Assembly (NCBI GenBank): GCA_017628075.1
Contig: JAGBZV010000169.1
Span: 1-35,842, forward strand
Length of the DNA stretch: 35,842 nt
Reading direction: 5' to 3'
DNA from: Clostridia bacterium
Lineage (GTDB): Bacteria; Bacillota; Clostridia; Oscillospirales; CAG-272
Shown here: positions 1-7,590 of the stretch, piece by piece
Layout of the letters: each line of letters begins with the position of its first letter
Position numbering within the stretch: the first letter of the stretch is position 1
Made by a program: the position numbers and the translations under genes
Notes under the pieces: generated by a model
Told to the model about the DNA's origin: nothing
What the model saw: the letters and a program-made list of their open reading frames with translations, nothing else
Database searches by the model: none

Positions 1-22
1 CCGCACGAGGGGCTTTTTTGTG
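1..22 (+). terminator. possible 3' half of a terminator cut by the window edge
   Basis: The window opens with a GC-rich segment (GCACGAGGGGC) followed directly by six T on the plus strand, the usual look of the 3' arm and T-tract of an intrinsic terminator. The 5' arm would lie outside the window, so this is a guess. If correct, a plus-strand gene on the left converges on the phage-derived operon. Confidence 0.25.
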
Positions 23-95
23 CATTTCCGGCACAAGCAAAACGTCCTGAAAAAAAATCAGAATCCGCCGTGGTCAGCTTTGATTCCGTCCGACG

Positions 96-638
96 TTATT
101 TCGTCGCAAGCTTCAGACCTGCAAAGCCGCACAGCGCAGCATCTCCGCGTGTATCCTGCACCCAATCTCTCATCAGCGCCGTGGCATTCCCCGGAATCTC
201 CACGATACACGTCACCAAATCGTAAACGGTATCACTTCGAATAGGTAATACCTGACCGTCAGACGCCGATACCAGCACGCCCCCTGCACGTGCACAGACC
301 ACCCAAAACGAACGAATACTGCCATCCGTCAAATCCAGCCGCAAAACACGCGCCGCAATGCGGGAATCCGGCGACACAGGAAACGTGATCAGCTCCGGCT
401 GCTTGTCGTACGCAAAATACCCCTGTATGTAACAAGCACCGGGATACGTTGCCACAGACATTCCGCCCTCTGCGGCAAGAGAAGAGCGAAACGCCCCCTC
501 CCCAACAACGCCGTTTGAAAGAAACGAGGAAAACAGCTCCGCCAGAAACGACGCATCCACCGCCTTGTTGCCGCGCACAAGACCGTCCTCACCGATCTCA
601 ACCGCAGTCGAATTGAAAATACCTGAAATCAGACTCAT
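96..638 (-). CDS. phage baseplate / tail-fibre N-terminal-like structural protein
   Basis: A 180-residue protein, last visible gene of the phage-derived operon. Its middle (about residues 58-75, MSVATYPGACYIQGYF) resembles the 'induces a pattern then IxGY' segment at the N-terminus of many siphophage baseplate upper or fibre proteins, which sit below the Tal protein. The rest is beta-rich with no catalytic motif. There is no collagen-like or host-binding extension, so it is short for a receptor-binding protein. Start ATG at 638 is preceded by GGAAGGA. It follows the Gp37-like gene by 27 bp, in the usual siphovirus order Dit-Tal-baseplate. The assignment rests mainly on position and weak motif resemblance. 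Confidence 0.55.
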   Translation of the reverse strand: MSLISGIFNSTAVEIGEDGLVRGNKAVDASFLAELFSSFLSNGVVGEGAFRSSLAAEGGMSVATYPGACYIQGYFAYDKQPELITFPVSPDSRIAARVLRLDLTDGSIRSFWVVCARAGGVLVSASDGQVLPIRSDTVYDLVTCIVEIPGNATALMRDWVQDTRGDAALCGFAGLKLATK

Positions 639-665
639 ACCATTCCATCCTTCCGTAAAATACGA

Positions 666-1832
666 TCACAGCACGCAATGTGTGCCTGCTCGCTTAATAT
701 ATGTCCGCAAATCGGGATACGCCGTGCCGAACCGAGGCTCAATCCGCACGAAGCGCCCCTCGTAAATATAGGTGATTTCCGTCACACGCTCCGACCATAC
801 CGTACCAAGGGACTCCGAGGAAATATCACAAAGATCGCCAAGCGCGTAATCCACCCCCGCCATCATAGAGCCGCCATGCACAGCGCGCCCATCCGTACCG
901 GCCGTTTCCTCCGGAACCGCATACGCAGCGGCCGTGCCGCTGACCTGTGCGATCCTGCTGCGCGCGGAAAGACGCTCCCGCCCGCGCGCCAGCAACAGAT
1001 TCCGGTAGGCCTGAGCGCCCATCGCCGTGCCGCCGCTGACCGACCGCAGATCACGCGCATCCACGAACAGCTCACGAAGCTCCTCGTCCGGCGAGGTGCG
1101 CAGATCCAGCGTAACCTCCACGCGTGCCTCCCCCTCACCCTCGCCGGCAATCACAGCGTAATTGCGGTGATCCTCCGTGTCGTAAAGAAAGGAAATCTCC
1201 CCGATCGTTGAAAAGGAGGTCGAAAACACCGCAAAGCTGTTTTCCTCCTGTGCCTGCGTTCTGTCAAGTCCGCGCACCAAGAAAAACTGAAGCGCAGTTC
1301 CGTCCGCATTCAGCGTCACACGATACGACATTCCATGCTCGCCAAGGACCGTATATAAAAACGCATCAAGCTGCTTTCCGCCGGGAAACTCGTGCATGGT
1401 AAGCGATTCTGCCCCCGTCGGTACACCGGACAGCACGTGCAGACCGGGAATCGCACGTTCTCCCGCACCCGCGCACGCATTTGCCTCAACAAGCGCCTCA
1501 AGAGACTGACACAAAGCACCGCTCACCACAGTTCCGCGCGGCAGGATCCGATCCCCAAGCAGAGATTCCGCCATTCGCCCGGACACCGTCAGATGTCCCG
1601 TGCCGTCCGGCCCGCTGAAGCGGACCTTCTCAATGCGCCCAAGCCCGCTGTGACCGCGCACCTCCAAGAAGCGCGCCTCCATCACCGCAGAAAACAGCGC
1701 ACGGGACAACGGAAGCACCAGCGTAAACGTCCCGTTCTCAAAATACCGCTCCGTCCAAACCAACGATACGAAATCGTCAATGGGACCGAACGTCCGCTCA
1801 AGCCGTCTGTCAAGTAAATACAGCTCCGTCAT
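666..1832 (-). CDS. siphovirus ReqiPepy6 Gp37-like tail protein (Tal type)
   Basis: A 388-residue protein that opens with MTELYLLDRRLERTFGPIDDF and has a conserved W-x-E-RY-x-GxF pattern near residues 27-36, typical of Gp37-like/Tal proteins. These form the hub under the distal tail ring and contact the cell surface. The length matches the core hub domain only; there is no C-terminal peptidase or cell-wall hydrolase, which active phages often carry here. The start at 1832 is supported by GGTGAT six bases upstream and by matching initiation sequence in front of the portal gene. The 59-bp gap to the distal tail gene holds the recurrent leader motif described separately. Confidence 0.75.
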   Translation of the reverse strand: MTELYLLDRRLERTFGPIDDFVSLVWTERYFENGTFTLVLPLSRALFSAVMEARFLEVRGHSGLGRIEKVRFSGPDGTGHLTVSGRMAESLLGDRILPRGTVVSGALCQSLEALVEANACAGAGERAIPGLHVLSGVPTGAESLTMHEFPGGKQLDAFLYTVLGEHGMSYRVTLNADGTALQFFLVRGLDRTQAQEENSFAVFSTSFSTIGEISFLYDTEDHRNYAVIAGEGEGEARVEVTLDLRTSPDEELRELFVDARDLRSVSGGTAMGAQAYRNLLLARGRERLSARSRIAQVSGTAAAYAVPEETAGTDGRAVHGGSMMAGVDYALGDLCDISSESLGTVWSERVTEITYIYEGRFVRIEPRFGTAYPDLRTYIKRAGTHCVL

Positions 1833-1842
1833 GATCCATCAC

Positions 1843-1879
1843 CACAGCCCCCACCCCGGGAAGCTTCCTTTCCTTGAGA
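1843..1879 (-). repeat. recurrent 18-bp leader motif, copy 3 (upstream of the Tal gene)
   Basis: On the minus strand this holds CAAGGAAAGGAAGCTTCC, matching CAARGAAAGGAAGCTTYC found also before the tape-measure remnant (near 3440-3457) and the portal gene (near 9481-9498). In all three, 17-19 bases separate AAGCTT from GGTGA and the start codon follows closely. AAAGGAAG is a good ribosome binding site but lies too far from the annotated starts. Confidence 0.5.
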
Positions 1880-1891
1880 ATCGATTCCCAC

Positions 1892-2815
1892 TCACGCACC
1901 GAAATACCTCTCGTAAAAAGAAACGGATGCGACGGGAAGCCCATATATGGAGCGCGCACCGAGCGTCAGGGTGTTCTTCCCCCGCAGCAGAGAAAAGAAC
2001 GCGCTCTCCCGTGCAAACCGCATACAGCGCTCTCCGTTGAAGCGCACATACTTGTCACCGGGCACCGTAGAGAGCTCCGCACGGTCCCCGGATGTCATTC
2101 CGAGAAGCAGCCCGACGTACGCACCGTCCTCCTCTCTCCGCAAATACGGATGGTACAAAATACACGGATCTCCGGGTGCTGCATCGCGCCCCTCCAGCGT
2201 AAATACGAATCCCGTCGGTGCATCCCCGTTGTTTTCGATCACCAGCGTTTCCGCAGGCACCCAACGTCCCACCGTCAGACCGGACTCCTTTGTAACCGTC
2301 AAGGGAAACGTCAGGTGCGGCTCGGCACGTACAGAAAACGAAACTCTGCGCACACCGCTCACAAAATACGGATCCGGGCAGAATAGCGGCACGCGTACGC
2401 GCAGATAGGAAAACAGCGTCTCCTGTACCATCGAAACGCGCCCGCACAGAACACACCCGATCCTGCGCTCCGTCACAACCCCCGCAGGAGAGGTGCGGAG
2501 CACGGTCAGAACACCGTCGGCAGACGGATCAAAAAACGACAGAAGCTCCGCCTTGTACCGTTCCGTGTCCGCATAATCCGCAACCTCAAACGTAATGACA
2601 AGATCTCGTCCCGAAAGCCGTCTTGACATCACAGAGGAGCCGTCCCGCAGGGCGTGCTCCATCGTTTCCACAACCGATTCCGATGCCTCAAAGCCCTCCA
2701 TTCCGCCCGCAAGCAGTTTGTACGGCGTGTCGATTGCCGCACCGCCAATACGGATCTCCCGCTCACCGAGCCGCAAAAGTATCTGTACGTCCGATCTGTT
2801 TTTCTCACCCGCCAT
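1892..2815 (-). CDS. phage distal tail protein (Dit, Sipho_tail family)
   Basis: A 307-residue protein in the Dit slot between tape measure and Tal. The N-terminal half has features of the Sipho_tail family: an early I-x-G-G-A segment, a central region about the replaced or updated section of tail (SGRDLVITFEVADY) and an RVPLFCPDPYF segment near residue 150, similar to the conserved 'l.C.dPyf' of Dit proteins. The C-terminal half is a galectin-like beta domain ending YGLPVASVSFYERYFGA. Dit forms the hexameric ring joining tail tube and baseplate. The gene starts inside the end of the tape-measure remnant (10-bp overlap), and its GGAGGAG ribosome site is part of that remnant's last codons, so the two are coupled. 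Confidence 0.8.
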   Translation of the reverse strand: MAGEKNRSDVQILLRLGEREIRIGGAAIDTPYKLLAGGMEGFEASESVVETMEHALRDGSSVMSRRLSGRDLVITFEVADYADTERYKAELLSFFDPSADGVLTVLRTSPAGVVTERRIGCVLCGRVSMVQETLFSYLRVRVPLFCPDPYFVSGVRRVSFSVRAEPHLTFPLTVTKESGLTVGRWVPAETLVIENNGDAPTGFVFTLEGRDAAPGDPCILYHPYLRREEDGAYVGLLLGMTSGDRAELSTVPGDKYVRFNGERCMRFARESAFFSLLRGKNTLTLGARSIYGLPVASVSFYERYFGA

Positions 2816-3107
2816 ATAAGATCTCCTCCATCGTCTGTCTGATCGCCTGCGCGTGCCTGTACGGTGTCTCCACAGGCTTTTGGAAAATAAACGTGTTTCC
2901 GCTCACACTCCGGATACGTCCGGCGTCTGCGGACGCAGCAGCCGATGCGGAGGATACCGCACCCATACTGCTCCGTCCGGGCGCTCCGACGCGAAGAAGT
3001 CCGGCAGCCGAGCCCATCATTGCCGCAGGAAGCGTTTGCTGCACCGCCTCTCCGGACCTCCCCGACAACACACCGTACCCGCCGGCGCGCCCGACCTCCT
3101 CCCGCAT
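2805..3107 (-). pseudogene. tape-measure protein remnant, C-terminal part
   Basis: A 100-codon open stretch beginning SRV-MREEVGRAGGYGV when the five codons before the ATG are included. This matches the conserved C-terminal 'SPSRVMRDEVGxY..xGv' motif of siphophage tape measures. It ends GNTFIFQKPVETPYRHAQAI...EEILYGG, like the usual 'tFxFxsPkaltp.eaar..kk..rellfG' end. It is in the same frame as the piece at 3123-3419, separated by TAA at 3123-3125 plus five codons. No ribosome site precedes its ATG. Its last codons supply the ribosome site for Dit, which may explain why this end is kept. Confidence 0.65.
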
Positions 3108-3122
3108 TACGCGGGATAAGGC

Positions 3123-3419
3123 TTAAACGCCAAGCCTATTCTTCAGCCCCGAAAGCATCTGATCTGCAAGCGTGTGAGCCGATGAAAGAAGCGCGTTCGC
3201 CGATCCCGAAATTTCGTCCCGCATTCCATCAACGATTCTGCCTGCAATTTCCTCGCCCGCCCCGGCCGCAGCATTGCCGGCCGTACCGAATCGCGCTTCC
3301 GTCCAGGTACAGGCTTCACCGAGAATGGCACGCATCCTCTCAAGCCCCTCCGTGATTGCAAAGGAATCCACAGCCGCATGGCTCATTACCGTTCCGTCTG
3401 CATTCTGCATCATAGTCAC
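3123..3419 (-). pseudogene. tape-measure protein remnant, N-terminal part, ended by an in-frame stop
   Basis: About 99 codons in the tape-measure slot. The region GAGEEIAGRIVDGMRDEI...LADQMLSGLKNRLGV resembles the amphipathic 'vngI.sai...v..a..ml..lks.lGI' repeats just before the 'hSPSRVMRDEVG' motif in tape-measure C-termini. The TAA falls where the Asn/His of that motif would be, and the frame then continues into SRVMREEVG. Tape measures normally have several hundred to over a thousand residues and set tail length; here the N-terminal scaffold and transmembrane or peptidase regions are absent. A GTG at 3419 has GGAGG five bases upstream; ATG at 3422 or 3413 is possible. Confidence 0.6.
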
Positions 3420-3439
3420 CATAGCCTCCGTTCCGACGG

Positions 3440-3457
3440 AAGCTTCCTTTCTTTGGG
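3440..3457 (-). repeat. recurrent 18-bp leader motif, copy 2
   Basis: Minus-strand CAAAGAAAGGAAGCTTCC, the second of three copies of CAARGAAAGGAAGCTTYC, lying just before the tape-measure remnant. No other full copy was seen in the window. Confidence 0.5.
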
Positions 3458-3570
3458 AATTGCGAATGCTCCCGCAGCGCCCCCTGCCCTCCATGGGCAC
3501 AGACGCCGCAAAGCCACCGCATCCGTCTGTCACATTTGATCGACGCTCCGTTTTCTTTTGCACCGCCGTA

Positions 3571-3586
3571 TGTGTATCGATTCACA
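3571..3586 (+). repeat. 16-bp element, copy 1
   Basis: TGTGTATCGATTCACA: near-perfect palindrome with central CG, in the gap before the tape-measure remnant. Its centre is 52 bp from copy 2. Confidence 0.75.
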
Positions 3587-3622
3587 CAAGCAGCAATCCT
3601 GCCAACGAACCGCGTCCATTTT

Positions 3623-3638
3623 TGTTTATCGTTACACA
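3623..3638 (+). repeat. 16-bp element, copy 2
   Basis: TGTTTATCGTTACACA, identical to copy 9 and with the same three following bases (ATC). It lies just after the end of the Gp15-like gene; its centre is 42 bp from copy 3. Confidence 0.8.
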
Positions 3639-3639
3639 A

Positions 3640-4269
3640 TCAGCATTCTCCGACTGTGCATATGTGTAAATCGTTGCACATTTCGTGAAGCGCCGCATCC
3701 TTCGGCACACGCGCCCGGATACGCTCTGCGGCAGCCGCCGCGCGAAGCGTGTCATCCGCGATCTGCGAAAGGTCCGCCCCTCGCGCACGCAGCGTCCTGC
3801 AAAGTGCACAGTCGTCAGGAAGTGCCGCAAGCAGCGCGTCAAATTCCCAAAGATGCAGCTCCTCCCGCGCAAGCGAAATTCCATAAACCTGCAGAAAGGA
3901 TGCCGCAATCAGCGGCATATCCCAAACGTACGACAGCCCCTCCTCGCAAGGCACCACCGCCTCCGTTTGGTCATCGGACGCAGCTTGTGAAAGACGGCGC
4001 CGGATCACAGAGCACGGCACACGCCCATCCAGCAAATACCACAGAAGCGTCACCGCCGCATCCTCGTCCCAAACAAGCGCAGCCTCCTCCCCGCATAAAA
4101 TCTGCCCAGCATACCGCCAAAACAGATCTCCCCGCTCACGGAAATACGGATCCCACCACATCTGACGCACACGGATCCCCGCCCGAAAATCCGTGTTTAT
4201 CGATACACATTCGCCGTGGATCCACAGCGTTTTCGGAAGCTCCCAAAACGGAAGCCCAGCCGCGCTCAT
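3640..4269 (-). CDS. phage Gp15-like protein (tail assembly chaperone region)
   Basis: A 209-residue protein matching the bacteriophage Gp15 family by its pattern: an acidic N-terminal segment on helix-rich background, DEDAAVTLLWYLLDG near residue 70, and the conserved EELHLWEFDALLAALPDDCALCRTLR near residues 135-160. Gp15 genes lie between the tail tube/chaperone gene and the tape measure, where they act like the T product of G/GT chaperones. The start ATG overlaps the stop of the upstream gene (ATGA), so re-initiation rather than frameshifting is likely. The last codons (MCNDLHIC) run through a copy of the 16-bp element, and another copy encodes CVSIN near residue 21. The C-terminus may have been altered. 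Confidence 0.7.
   Translation of the reverse strand: MSAAGLPFWELPKTLWIHGECVSINTDFRAGIRVRQMWWDPYFRERGDLFWRYAGQILCGEEAALVWDEDAAVTLLWYLLDGRVPCSVIRRRLSQAASDDQTEAVVPCEEGLSYVWDMPLIAASFLQVYGISLAREELHLWEFDALLAALPDDCALCRTLRARGADLSQIADDTLRAAAAAERIRARVPKDAALHEMCNDLHICTVGEC
3665..3680 (+). repeat. 16-bp element, copy 3
   Basis: TGTAAATCGTTGCACA, overlapping the last codons of the Gp15-like gene and read there as M-C-N-D-L-H. The 20 bases 3671-3690 match 11472-11491 at all but a few positions (TCGTTGCACATTYCGYGAA). Confidence 0.7.
4194..4209 (+). repeat. 16-bp element, copy 4
   Basis: TGTTTATCGATACACA, inside the Gp15-like gene, read on the minus strand as C-V-S-I-N. Codon phase 1. Confidence 0.75.
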
Positions 4270-4637
4270 GTGTCCCCGGCGGTACGCTCACCAAGATACA
4301 TCCGGCGCACCGCATCGTCAATCCGTTTCTCCTCCTGGAGACCGTCCCGCAAATATGTGCAGAATCTGTCGAAGATCCTCGCCGCATGACCTGCGCTGGG
4401 CTCATTTCCAACGATCTCCCGCCCGCGCGTGGGAAACACCGCCTCAAAGAACGCACAGTACGCATCGAACAGCGCCGAAAGCCGTGCAGAAGCGTTTCCC
4501 GCTCCCTCGCCCTCCACGCCGGAAAGTACATCCGCGCGTGCACAAAGCTGTGCAAACGCCCCCTCAAGACGCCGCATATCATCCGCATTCGTAATATCAA
4601 ATGCGTAACGCCGTTCTCCGCACACAAACGGCTTCAT
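4266..4637 (-). CDS. small phage tail protein, probable assembly chaperone (G-like)
   Basis: A 123-residue, mostly helical protein beginning MKPFVCGERRYAFDITNADDM, a pattern seen in DUF6673-type phage proteins that occupy the tail-chaperone position. Conserved-looking features are the N-terminal beta-hairpin, a helix followed by FEAVFPTRGREIVG near residues 65-80, and a C-terminal helical segment. It lies between tail tube and Gp15-like gene and overlaps both by four bases (ATGA), the arrangement expected of G and GT chaperone partners. GGAGG near the end of the tail-tube gene serves as ribosome site. The chaperone role is inferred from position; the family match is from pattern only. Confidence 0.6.
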   Translation of the reverse strand: MKPFVCGERRYAFDITNADDMRRLEGAFAQLCARADVLSGVEGEGAGNASARLSALFDAYCAFFEAVFPTRGREIVGNEPSAGHAARIFDRFCTYLRDGLQEEKRIDDAVRRMYLGERTAGDT

Positions 4638-5119
4638 ACGGCCTCCTCCGTACCTGCGGCATAAAAGAGACGCGCCTGCGGATCAAATTCGCCCACCTCC
4701 GCCTCCGCGCACGCCTTCATCGTGCCGGAGCAAATCAGCGCCTCCGTACCGCTGCCAAGACGCGCAGGACAGACCGTATACGCGCGTCGGATGGCGCGCA
4801 CGCATCCCTCTCTCTCTCCCGGGCGGTATAAGAACGCCGTCACGACAGTCACACGCGCATCCGCGCCAACCTCCTCCTCCATCGTCATCTTCAGAAGATG
4901 CTCCTGCACGCAGTCGGCGTCACAGACGTCAAACGCGTAGGTCACGCTCGGTGCAAACCCAACCAGATCGGTACGCTCCGTAGATTCGTGAATATAGCGG
5001 CGGGAATATTCACGGGGATTTTTGTTTTCCGTAAAGTCGGTAAAGCCCTCCCCGATCTCATTGTATACCCCGTCCACAGACAGATAAGAGCGCATCGCGC
5101 TTCTTGTGATCAGACTCAT
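4634..5119 (-). CDS. phage major tail tube protein
   Basis: A 161-residue protein that fits the siphophage tail tube slot and size. It opens MSLITRSAMRSYLSVDG and contains the segment FTDFTENKNPREYSRRYIHE near residues 27-46, which resembles a group of Clostridia phage tube proteins. The remainder is beta-rich with alternating hydrophobics, as expected for a tube monomer that polymerises into hexameric rings around the tape measure. AGGAGG lies eight bases upstream of the ATG. It overlaps the next gene by four bases. A complete tube gene beside a nearly deleted tape measure is unusual: any tail would be very short or of uncontrolled length. Confidence 0.7.
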   Translation of the reverse strand: MSLITRSAMRSYLSVDGVYNEIGEGFTDFTENKNPREYSRRYIHESTERTDLVGFAPSVTYAFDVCDADCVQEHLLKMTMEEEVGADARVTVVTAFLYRPGEREGCVRAIRRAYTVCPARLGSGTEALICSGTMKACAEAEVGEFDPQARLFYAAGTEEAV

Positions 5120-5149
5120 CAGTTTTTCCTCCTGAATTCAAAATTTCCT

Positions 5150-5575
5150 TTAAATACGGATCTCCGCAAAGAAACGCATCTCCCAGACCGCCCCATCAGC
5201 AGTCATCCTGAGCCGCGCCGGCACGGAAGCCGGACGAACGCGCTCGATCAGACCGCCTCCGTCCCCCGAAAGCGCTTTCCCGTAAACCTCAGCATACGCA
5301 GACAAGGAAGAAAACCATTCCGTAAGACGCAGTCTGTGTGCGCCATCCATATCCTGAACACAGCGGCTGATCGTACAGGCGGCGGTATACATCTCCCCAC
5401 CGTTGATATAACGGCGGCGAGAATTTCGCAAAGGCTCCATAGAAAAAACCGCACCGCATTTTCCCGCCTGCCCCTCAAAGCCAAGCGGACATACTTCCCC
5501 GAATCCGGGAAACGTGCAGAAAAACCGATACAGTACAACCGCCGCATCCAAGGATCCATGCAGATTATCGTTCAT
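5150..5575 (-). CDS. phage minor capsid / tail-completion-like protein
   Basis: A 141-residue protein placed immediately before the tail tube gene, the usual slot of a tail terminator or minor capsid protein. The central segment RRRYINGGEMYTAACTISRCVQ resembles the strand-turn-strand core of such proteins ('k.Yv.G....y.f.i..r'). No enzymatic motif is seen. The start ATG at 5575 follows AAAGGAG by eight bases. It likely caps the tail tube or joins it to the head. The family is uncertain and identification is by position, size and this short resemblance. Confidence 0.5.
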   Translation of the reverse strand: MNDNLHGSLDAAVVLYRFFCTFPGFGEVCPLGFEGQAGKCGAVFSMEPLRNSRRRYINGGEMYTAACTISRCVQDMDGAHRLRLTEWFSSLSAYAEVYGKALSGDGGGLIERVRPASVPARLRMTADGAVWEMRFFAEIRI

Positions 5576-5641
5576 TCAAAAAAGCTCCTTTCTATCCGTA
5601 CGCTGCAGCCGTCCCCGGCAGTGCCGGGGACGCCGCATCGC

Positions 5642-6052
5642 TCAGCACCGTCCCCCGTCCGCCTCAGCGGTAAAATGCAGCCAGTCCACAAGCATCCCGT
5701 CGGACATCCGCGGCGGCCTGTCCGCATCGGTGATCAGATAAACGGGACCATCACACGCAAACGGCGATTCCGCCGCCAGCCCTACGCCAAGCGTCATTCT
5801 GTCACACCCCGGCATCGGCATCGGCACAGACAGTTCCCCGCCGTCCGGCGCGAACAGAAAACCGCGAAGCTGCAGCTCCGTCCCCCGGCATCCGCCCGTC
5901 CCAAGCGAGAGCTCCGACGCCCGTCTTCCGTGCGCAAGGTATGCCTGCAGTACGATGGGATGCCAGACGGCAACGCCGTCCTCCCCCTCGGATACGAAGC
6001 ACCAAAGCGTTACAGCCTCTGGCTCCAGCGCTCCCCCAAGCGTCATATCCAC
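5642..6052 (-). CDS. phage head-tail region protein, unrecognised
   Basis: A 136-residue beta-rich protein between the putative connector and the tail-completion gene. It is acidic and glycine-rich, with segments VWHPIVLQAYLAHGRR and VYLITDADRPPRMSDGMLVDW, and has no motif I can assign. In comparable operons this position is held by a minor structural protein or stopper. The GTG start at 6052 overlaps the end of the upstream gene by 10 bp; ATG at 6046 is the alternative. Codon use and GC richness look like its neighbours. Confidence 0.45.
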   Translation of the reverse strand: MDMTLGGALEPEAVTLWCFVSEGEDGVAVWHPIVLQAYLAHGRRASELSLGTGGCRGTELQLRGFLFAPDGGELSVPMPMPGCDRMTLGVGLAAESPFACDGPVYLITDADRPPRMSDGMLVDWLHFTAEADGGRC

Positions 6053-6420
6053 AGCGAGATCACTCCCCCCACGCGAAGCACAGACAGCATCATCGGACAG
6101 ACCTCCATCCCAAACAGCGTCACACCGCCTCTGTCCTCAGAGGATGCACGCTCGATGGAATATTCGGCAAACCGTTCCTTTTTCGGAAGCGACTCCATGC
6201 AGGCCTTCACCGATCCGCGCTGCCGCATAAACCAGATCTGCCAATGGGCCGCCTCCTGTACTGCCGGATTTCCGGCATCCACCGTACGGCCGGCAAGCGC
6301 ATCAATCATTCTCGATGCAATGCGGTCGTAGCGTGCAAAGGACGCCTCGTCGATGTCATCCTCATAGTCCGACCGATAGACGGCAAGCGCTCCGTAACCG
6401 GATACGACCGTATCAGCCAA
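6043..6420 (-). CDS. phage head-tail connector-like protein
   Basis: Located directly after the coat gene, where head-tail connector or adaptor proteins lie. The product, read from TTG 6420 as MADTVVSGYGALAVYRSDYEDDIDEASF, is about 125 residues of mainly helices, including an acidic stretch and ASRMIDALAGRTVD. The frame is open up to ATG 6462, but those extra 14 residues overlap the coat gene in another frame and look like out-of-frame coat sequence, so the TTG start (8-bp overlap with the coat stop) is preferred. Function is inferred from position and helical character. Confidence 0.5.
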   Translation of the reverse strand: MADTVVSGYGALAVYRSDYEDDIDEASFARYDRIASRMIDALAGRTVDAGNPAVQEAAHWQIWFMRQRGSVKACMESLPKKERFAEYSIERASSEDRGGVTLFGMEVCPMMLSVLRVGGVISLWI

Positions 6421-7528
6421 GGCAGCGCACCGCCATTTCCGGATAAACCGTCTTGTACGCATACAGAACGTCCATAGACAGCATCTCGCGCTTATGCTTC
6501 ATGTCGTAGCCGCGTACCACACGCAGAGAAATGCCGTCGTAGCTGGTCACGTAGGACTCAACGCCTGCAGGCGCAGACAGCGGACGGGAAACAAACGCAA
6601 AGGCAGAGGGATGGAACGCAAGATTTGCCGTGTGATCGCCAAGCACAATGATCTGCTGCTCTGCATCGTAATCATCCACCAGACCGGGGAAGATTCTGAT
6701 GTCGCGGATGGCATTTCCGGCAGCCTCCGCAGAATCCTCCGTAATGGTGTAGGTGTGGCCGTCAATGGCAATCAAATCACCCTTGACAAAATGGCCCGCA
6801 AGAGCAACACCCTTGACGTGAATGGTCTGCGCGCCCTTTGCTCCGGCCTCGCTCAGATTGACACCCTGATAAAGCTCCATCGCCGTTCGATGCTGTGCGA
6901 CGGATTGGCTCATATAGTGGTCCACACCGAAGATACGACCGAGCGACCCCTCGCGGAGTGCGGCGGTAGAGCCGGACTTATCCGCATTGACAAGCGCGGG
7001 GATGGTCGTGAGTGCCGTGTCCGCAACCGTATCCCATACCGCATAACGGGGATACTGCGGCACCGCCTGATAGTTGAGCGCACCGCGGATCGTAGACAGC
7101 TCCTCCAGCGTGCAGGGCGTAATGCCGGGTTCACCGACGCAGGATGCAATATCGCGGTATAAAAGCAGACCGTCCGCATTGATCTTCTCCGCAAGCGCAA
7201 TCGCCGCAGGCTCGATAAACAGACGCTCCACAGAGTCAAAATTGAGTGCCGCATCCAGCGCGGAAACCTCAATGTCAACCGTTGCGATCTTGTCCAGACG
7301 AACCTCCACGCTATCCTCGATCAGATCCTGCACCTGCGTTCCGGCCGTCGCATCAAACTCCTGCGCAACGTAATTGACCGGCTTTCTGATCTGCACGGTG
7401 TCACCCTGCTTTGCCGCAAGGCCATCGGAAAAATCGTTGTGCACCAGGCGCGGAAACACCAGATTGTTCATCAGATGCGGAAGCGCCGTGCGTGCAATGT
7501 CCTTCAGTGTTACAAAAGAATTTGCCAT
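6413..7528 (-). CDS. phage major capsid protein, P22 coat (gene 5) family
   Basis: A 371-residue protein whose N-terminal third is a clear match to the P22-type coat family: helix-rich start with LPHLMNNLVFPRLVHNDF, then GDTVQIRKPVNYVAQEFD, then VQDLIEDSVEVRLDKIATVDIEVSALD. These proteins have the HK97 fold with an extra insertion domain and need no prohead protease, consistent with the absence of a protease gene here. The C-terminal part (SYVTSYDGISLRVVRGYDMKHKR) is the typical P-domain end. AGGAGG lies before the ATG. The sequence is complete with no internal stop, so the shell could form. Confidence 0.9.
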   Translation of the reverse strand: MANSFVTLKDIARTALPHLMNNLVFPRLVHNDFSDGLAAKQGDTVQIRKPVNYVAQEFDATAGTQVQDLIEDSVEVRLDKIATVDIEVSALDAALNFDSVERLFIEPAAIALAEKINADGLLLYRDIASCVGEPGITPCTLEELSTIRGALNYQAVPQYPRYAVWDTVADTALTTIPALVNADKSGSTAALREGSLGRIFGVDHYMSQSVAQHRTAMELYQGVNLSEAGAKGAQTIHVKGVALAGHFVKGDLIAIDGHTYTITEDSAEAAGNAIRDIRIFPGLVDDYDAEQQIIVLGDHTANLAFHPSAFAFVSRPLSAPAGVESYVTSYDGISLRVVRGYDMKHKREMLSMDVLYAYKTVYPEMAVRCLG

Positions 7529-7590
7529 TTTGTAAAATACCTCCTGTTTTCAAAACCAAGTTTTTTCGTTCAGAGCACCGCTCATCCCGC

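Larger units (their letters stand above)
3420..3639. other. gap where the body of the tape-measure gene is expected
   Basis: About 220 bp between the Gp15-like gene and the tape-measure remnant. None of the six frames shows tape-measure-like sequence. It contains two copies of the 16-bp element (3571-3586 and 3623-3638) and the recurrent leader motif near 3440-3457. A large deletion of the tape-measure body ending in this gap is the simplest explanation. Confidence 0.5.

Noticed and set aside
201..211. CACGATACACG as an eleventh copy of the 16-bp element
   Set aside because: Only one half and the centre match; the other arm is absent, so it is likely a chance match in codons.
3123..3125. Alternative genetic code explaining the in-frame TAA
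   Set aside because: TAA ends several other intact genes here (for example dnaE and the baseplate-like gene), so it is a normal stop.
4898..6331. Long plus-strand open frame opposite the phage genes
   Set aside because: It is a shadow of GC-rich minus-strand genes: no ribosome site, low-complexity basic sequence, no family resemblance, and it conflicts with recognised phage genes.
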